The notes beneath the pieces were generated by a model. The model saw nothing but the letters and a program-made list of their open reading frames with translations. It searched no databases and was not told the origin of the DNA. A stretch of DNA of 64,000 bases, from positions 29,982-93,981 of the forward strand of contig NZ_JAOEGB010000030.1 in assembly GCF_025420585.1 (NCBI RefSeq), written 5' to 3'. The position numbers and the translations under genes were made by a program. Below are positions 60,187-64,000 of this stretch, in pieces. Origin of the DNA: Planotetraspora sp. A-T 1434. Its GTDB lineage: Bacteria; Actinomycetota; Actinomycetes; Streptosporangiales; Streptosporangiaceae. Each line of letters begins with the position of its first letter. Within the stretch, counting starts at the first letter, position 1.

Positions 60187-60466
60187 ACCATTGAGAAACG
60201 GGAATTTCCGCATGCCGATGTGGCCGCCTGGCCGTGAATAAGTGAAAGAAGGTTCCTTTGCGTGTCTGAAGTCAGGTGACGGTCGGCGGACGATGGCTGG
60301 GGTACTGAAATGCGGCCGCTGTTGACCACGGGTCGATTACGCCGCGGGAGGGCGGTCCCGCCCCCTGGGAGAGCGGAGGTTTCCCCGGGGGCGGGAGGTG
60401 CGCTGGTGGTGACGACGGCCGGGTCCCATCGCGGCCGGGTCACAGGCGTCTGGGGTGACCTCCTGG

Positions 60467-61384
60467 TCACACCTTCCGCAAGTAGTGGCCGGGAGCCCAG
60501 CCGGATGGGCCGGTGGCGGACTTGACGGCGATCCAGCCGTCGGTGGCGGTGCAGGAGCCGGCCAGTCGCCCGTTGTCCGCCCGCAGGTAACCAGAAGGCC
60601 GGTAGCGGGTGCCGGGCCCCTGGCGCAGCGTCACCACGCTCGAGGGTTGCACCCCCTGCCAGTGGTAGCTGCACCCCCGGGCGGGAAACGCCGGGGGAAT
60701 GGCCGGAGCGGCGGGGCGGCGCGCGGCCTGGTGGTGAGTGCGGCGGCGCAGGTAGTACGCCGAGGCCCAGCCCTTCCTGCCGGTGGCGGTCCTGACGGCG
60801 ATCCAGCCGTGTCGGGCGGTGCAGGATCCGGAGATGGCCCCGGCGGCGGCCCGCAGGTGCCCGATCGGCCGGTGCCGCAGCCCGGGGCCGTTGCGCACGT
60901 TCAGGAAGCTGCCCGCACGCACGTGCGCCAGCCGGTAGGAGCAGTCCAGCCGCGGCCGTCGGGCCGAGGAGCCGCGACCGGCGGCGGTACCGGGCTGGTG
61001 GTGGGTGCGGCGGCGCAGGTAGTACGCCGAGGCCCAGCCCTTCCTGCCGGTGGCGGTTCTGACGGCGATCCAGCCGTGTCGGGCGGTGCAGGATCCGGAG
61101 ATGGCCCCGGCGGCGGCCCGCAGGTGCCCGATCGGCCGGTGCCGCAGCCCGGGGCCGTTGCGCACGTTCAGGAAGCTGCCCGCACGCACGCGGGCGAGGC
61201 GGTAGGAGCAGGTGCGGGCGGTCCGACCGGGCGCTCCGGCGACGCGGGTGGCCGGACCGGCAGGCTGGGCGAGAGGCCGGGTGGCGGTGTGGGTGGTTGC
61301 CTGCGCCGGTGGGGCGATGACCGCGAGCCAACCGGCGGCGGCGCAGACGGTCAGCGCGGGGGTGATCCGCTTGGCGATCGTCAC
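60467..61384 (-). CDS. Secreted protein with three bacterial SH3-like domains
   Basis: The 305-residue protein has a GTG start with GGGAG upstream and a Sec signal (cleavage near A-Q-A, residue 29). Three repeats follow, each with a leading C-S-Y, N-V-R-N-G-P-G or L-R-Q-G-P-G, G-S-C-T-A, D/H-G-W-I-A-V and G-W-A-x-x-Y-L-R. These are SH3b-type cell-wall-binding modules with a likely disulfide in each. Repeats 1 and 2 are nearly identical in DNA as well as protein, a recent duplication; repeat 3 is older. No catalytic domain is present, so it may bind peptidoglycan or act as an inhibitor or adhesin. Confidence 0.85.
   Translation of the reverse strand: MTIAKRITPALTVCAAAGWLAVIAPPAQATTHTATRPLAQPAGPATRVAGAPGRTARTCSYRLARVRAGSFLNVRNGPGLRHRPIGHLRAAAGAISGSCTARHGWIAVRTATGRKGWASAYYLRRRTHHQPGTAAGRGSSARRPRLDCSYRLAHVRAGSFLNVRNGPGLRHRPIGHLRAAAGAISGSCTARHGWIAVRTATGRKGWASAYYLRRRTHHQAARRPAAPAIPPAFPARGCSYHWQGVQPSSVVTLRQGPGTRYRPSGYLRADNGRLAGSCTATDGWIAVKSATGPSGWAPGHYLRKV
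60728..61212. repeat. Direct repeat, two ~218-bp units with 267-bp period, in the SH3 gene
   Basis: 60728-60945 and 60995-61212 differ by only a few bases by eye, concentrated at the ends. The synonymous sites match too, which means recent duplication or gene conversion. Confidence 0.85.
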
Positions 61385-61643
61385 GATGGTTCTCCCTTCG
61401 TAGGCATCGCCCGTGCCTGGCTGGGTGCCCGGCGGGTCGCTCGGATCTCGGGATCGACCGGCGATGCTTACCTTGAGTTACTGCCCGATTACTGAATCAT
61501 CACACAAGTGAGCAACTATGCAAGTAAAATTTGGGGCCTGAGAACCATGACGGGTGAACGGGCAGGAACCGGCGCGATGCCCGTATTGACGGGCGATGCC
61601 TCGAGAAGGCGATCGCGCGCTGCGCCGACCCCCACGGCAGGCC

Positions 61644-62284
61644 ATGGCTGATGCGTGCTGCGGGACAGACACCCCCACCTGGGCCCCCGCCACGGCCACC
61701 GGCGATGGGGGACCGGCCGCCCCCGTCGCGGTGTGGCAGGTCGGCGAAGTGCAAGCAGCCGCCGTGTCCGGCGTTCTGCTTCTGACGGCCGTCCTTATGC
61801 CGTCATCGTGGGCCGAGGTGGCCAGGGCGCCGCAGCGGGCGCGGTGGCCCTCGGGGAGATCAATGAGGCCGCCACGCTGGCGTTCTTGTTCTCCGTCGCC
61901 GAGGGGCTGGAAGGCTACGCGGTCGCCCGTACCCGGCATGGGCTGACTGCCCTGCTGAGCCTGGTCCCGCCCACCGCGACCACCCTGCGGGAGAGCGGCG
62001 AGACCGAGGTGGCTCCCGCTGAGCTGCGTGTGGGGGATGTGCTGCTGGTGCGGCCCGGGCAGAAGATCGCCACGGACGGCGTGGTCGCCGCTGGTCGCAG
62101 CGCGCTGGACACCTCCGTGGTGACCGGCGAGTCGGTCCCGGTCGAGGTCGGGCCCGGCGCGCAGGTGTTCGCCGGCGCTCACCCGAACCCCCGGACGATG
62201 AGGACCGCAACCTCAACGGCGGCGGGCGGCACGGCCTTCCTGCCAGCGGGCCCGCGCCTTCTTTCGGGTGAGAGGCGGGCCTAG
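61644..62284 (+). pseudogene. Truncated P1B-type heavy-metal ATPase (ZntA/CadA-like)
   Basis: From ATG 61644 the first frame gives D-A-C-C-G-T-D (a metal-binding start) and a first membrane segment; the frame then changes near 61800-61840. In the second frame G-E-I-N-E-A-A-T-L-A-F-L-F leads to the actuator domain with V-V-T-G-E-S-V-P (the T-G-E-S loop). Homology ends at Q-V-F-A-G near 62175; the membrane CPC/SPC motif and the D-K-T-G phosphorylation domain are absent. The protein would normally export Zn, Cd or Co. Both a deletion and a 3' truncation are needed to explain it. Confidence 0.75.
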
Positions 62285-62481
62285 CGGGCGAGGGAGGTGT
62301 GGTCGGAGTAGGCCAGCAGAGTGGAGCTGTTGGCGACGTCTTCGGCGGCGCGCGTCAGCGCGGAGTCGGCGCAGCTGGTGCAGCGTCCACGGCCCCCGGA
62401 CAGGCGGTTGGTCTCGAAACATTCGGCGGCGCGGATTCCACCGACAACGGCATCAGACGCACCGGGCGAGCGCCGGCCGAG

Positions 62482-63429
62482 TCATACAGGCCAGATGACG
62501 ACGCACAGCAACGGTGCGACCAGCACGGCCACGGGGCCGCTGAGGAGCAGACTGGCGATCGAGTAGGCGACGGCGGGGGTCCACCCCGGCCGATCCTCCG
62601 CACTGCGGAGAAGCCGTTCCAGACGATGAACGACTCCGGTGTCGGCCAGAGCGAGCACTCCGGCTTCGGAGGAGCCTGTCAGCGGTATGGCCATCCGCAC
62701 CAGGGCGCGAGCCAGCGGAAGCTCCCCATGCACCTGGCGGGCCTGGTCGTCCGCGAGCATCTCCAGCAGGACGGGAACGACCTGCCGAGCGGTCCGTGCT
62801 GCCGCCAGCCAGGGAAAGGCCTCGGCCAGAGCGATGAACGGCAGCAGGATCAGATCGTGCCTGCCCCGGGCGTGCGCTCGTTCGTGGCCGAGGACGGCCA
62901 GCAACTCCTGCTTGTTCAGCAGGTCAAGCGTTCCTTGGCTGAGCACGATACGGGCTCGTCGCCCGGGAATGCAGTAGGCGATGCGTTCCGCAGTAGGCAG
63001 TACGTGGGCGTCGTGGTCGGGGGCATGATCGGCCACGACGTCGACCAGCAGACGTTGCCGTCGCTGCTCCGCGATCGTCTTCACAGTCACCCGGATGGTG
63101 TGCGCGAGCAGCCATGCCAGCACGCCCAGTGACCACGCGAGGGCGACGAGCTGGGCCGGGCCGAGTCCGGTCAGCCCGTGCCCATCAACAACCTGGCCGA
63201 CGAGGGTGTGCATCCCGTGGGGGAAGACTGCGGCCAACGGCGCAACCGAGGCGACGAGCCCCACCCCCACCGCTCCGAGTCCGCCGGCCAGGCCGATTGC
63301 CTGCCATAGCACCAAGGCGGCTTTGGGGCATCGGCGGGTCCACTGCGCCGCGGCCAGCTGCGCAGAGACCCGACCTCCGAACACAACGGGCACCAGCGCG
63401 ACGCCTGCCGCGATCAGCCACAGGCTCAC
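62482..63429 (-). CDS. M56-family (BlaR1-like) membrane metallopeptidase
   Basis: The 315-residue protein has about four spans and a zinc-peptidase motif H182-E-R-A-H186 in L-G-H-E-R-A-H-A, followed by R-H-D. No extracellular sensor domain like that of BlaR1 is present, as usual in actinobacterial members. Its GTG overlaps the stop of the BlaI-type gene by four bases. In such pairs the peptidase helps inactivate the BlaI repressor when a signal is sensed; near copper genes the signal may be metal. Confidence 0.9.
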   Translation of the reverse strand: MSLWLIAAGVALVPVVFGGRVSAQLAAAQWTRRCPKAALVLWQAIGLAGGLGAVGVGLVASVAPLAAVFPHGMHTLVGQVVDGHGLTGLGPAQLVALAWSLGVLAWLLAHTIRVTVKTIAEQRRQRLLVDVVADHAPDHDAHVLPTAERIAYCIPGRRARIVLSQGTLDLLNKQELLAVLGHERAHARGRHDLILLPFIALAEAFPWLAAARTARQVVPVLLEMLADDQARQVHGELPLARALVRMAIPLTGSSEAGVLALADTGVVHRLERLLRSAEDRPGWTPAVAYSIASLLLSGPVAVLVAPLLCVVIWPV

Positions 63430-63782
63430 CGAGGAGCCTCGTCTCGCCCATTGAGCGCCTCGCGGAGTGCTGCGGCCACCTCCGGGGAAGCCGTGCCGAC
63501 GAACCGGCTGACGGCAGCCTCGAGATCACCGGCCTCGTCGAGGGCCGCGCGCATGGTCTCGGCCACGAAAGCGTCCTTACCTGCGCTGGCCTTGTACAGG
63601 TGCGCTCGCCCCTGCCGCTCCCTCGAGACCAGACCCTTCCGGGAGAGCCGTACCAGGACGGTCAGCACCGTTGTGGCCGCGGGCCGGGAGGGAAGACTGT
63701 TGGCCAGGTCCTGAGCGAACATCCCCTCCGGGTGGCTCCACAGGGCCTCCATGATCGATCGCTCCAGGTTGCCGAGTCGCAC
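63426..63782 (-). CDS. BlaI/MecI/CopY-type winged-helix repressor
   Basis: The 118-residue regulator has a winged HTH in the first 70 residues (L-E-R-S-I-M-E-A-L-W, then T-T-V-L-T-V-L-V-R-L-S-R-K-G-L-V) and a C-terminal dimerisation part. No C-x-C-x4-C-x-C copper site of CopY is present, so control probably runs through the coupled M56 peptidase. The start is GTG with GAGAGG upstream. A dyad at 63813-63829 in its own promoter resembles the double operator before DUF3105-DUF305, so it may control both. Confidence 0.9.
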   Translation of the reverse strand: MRLGNLERSIMEALWSHPEGMFAQDLANSLPSRPAATTVLTVLVRLSRKGLVSRERQGRAHLYKASAGKDAFVAETMRAALDEAGDLEAAVSRFVGTASPEVAAALREALNGRDEAPR

Positions 63783-63812
63783 CTGTCCCGCCTCTCTGCC
63801 GCCCTGACAACG

Positions 63813-63829
63813 CTGTATCGACAGTAGAA
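63813..63829 (-). promoter_or_regulatory. Operator-like dyad upstream of the BlaI-type gene
   Basis: CTGTAT-N5-GTAGAA contains one perfect half-site of the TTCTAC-N5-GTAGAA element at 51995-52029 and a partly matching second half. The overlapping CTGT-N4-ACAG also forms a dyad. It lies 31 nt upstream of the GTG. Confidence 0.5.
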
Positions 63830-63906
63830 GGTAAACGCACCCCTTCTGGACAAGACAAGTCGTCAGGTTACTGTGCCCTTCGGTTCGCTTGTCCCTGCCA
63901 GAGCGT

Positions 63907-64000
63907 CAGCCCTCCGTATCCGCTCTCCCCGGTCTTTGGAAGAGCGACGCTGCGAGTGCAGCCACAGCGAGGAGCATCAAGATCCACTCAGGTAGCGCGC
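63907..64000 (-). CDS. C-terminal end of a membrane protein running off the right edge
   Basis: On the minus strand an open frame enters from the edge and ends at the TGA at 63907. It gives about 30 residues: a hydrophobic span (W-I-L-M-L-L-A-V-A-A-L-A-A-S-L-F) and a short polar tail. It lies 125 nt upstream of the BlaI gene, on the same strand. Too short to name. Confidence 0.45.

Noticed and set aside
61385..61600. Possible c-di-AMP (ydaO) riboswitch before the secreted SH3 gene
   Set aside because: Such riboswitches are common before actinobacterial wall proteins, but I could not find the conserved motifs here.
1..64000. CRISPR array
   Set aside because: No series of regular repeats with unique spacers was seen; the repeats present are tandem operators, arm-like sites or coding repeats.

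Overview
The window is high-GC DNA from a filamentous-actinomycete-like genome. Evidence is the strong G/C third-position bias, frequent GTG starts, ATGA and TGATG gene overlaps, an AfsR/SARP regulator, a large LAL-type LuxR regulator, a secreted CBM13-GH18 chitinase, and decayed integrases next to tRNA-Gly fragments. A Streptosporangiaceae-like host is my inference, not something the sequence proves.

Left part (1-33.6 kb): mainly metabolic. A CCG-domain Fe-S protein running off the left edge and a LysR regulator precede a nine-gene minus-strand operon (11391 to 1960). It encodes a polar amino-acid-type ABC importer, two gamma-glutamylcyclotransferase-fold proteins, a DAO-type flavoenzyme, a class B flavin monooxygenase, a Glu/Leu/Phe/Val-type dehydrogenase and an ALDH7-type dehydrogenase. 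It looks like an uptake-and-oxidation pathway for an amino acid or amine, possibly lysine-like. Next come the chitinase, a GMC / small subunit / ALDH oxidation operon, an ABC-F protein, a GNAT/CGNR pair, a Tat-exported epoxide-hydrolase-like protein, a coupled NmrA / LLM / FMN-reductase set followed by a SARP, and a cupin / DUF4331 / SulP operon divergent from a LAL regulator.

Middle (33.6-46.6 kb): an integration hot spot in decay. Four copies of the same 42-nt 3' half of a tRNA-Gly(CCC), three still next to a recognisable part of the tRNA's terminator hairpin, sit at 33.7, 38.8, 42.5 and 45.7 kb. Short tandem repeats of about 10-11 bp that look like integrase arm-type sites lie near them. 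An integrase N-terminal piece and an integrase C-terminal piece remain, in opposite orientations. Between them lie cargo genes (AraC-like, two DHFR-like, GNAT, three alpha/beta hydrolases, a secreted protein, a two-component system) and wrecks (CehA-type hydrolase with three frameshifts, IS5-type transposase).

Right part (47-64 kb): a metal-homeostasis region. It holds a His-rich membrane protein, a cysteine-synthase-like/MFS pair, a decayed copC, DUF305 and DUF3105 genes under a double 17-bp dyad, an SmtB/ArsR sensor coupled to a CDF exporter, an operon of a second CDF plus a polar amino-acid-type ABC importer, a ZIP transporter fused to an mIHF-like DNA-binding domain, a DivIVA-like protein with a His-Gly tail, a 55-residue Cys/His-rich peptide, a triple-SH3 secreted protein, a truncated P1B-ATPase, and a BlaI/M56 pair. 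His-rich tails recur in at least five of these products. The most novel-looking items are the ZIP-mIHF fusion, the His-tailed DivIVA protein, the small metal-peptide gene and the serial tRNA-Gly attachment sites.
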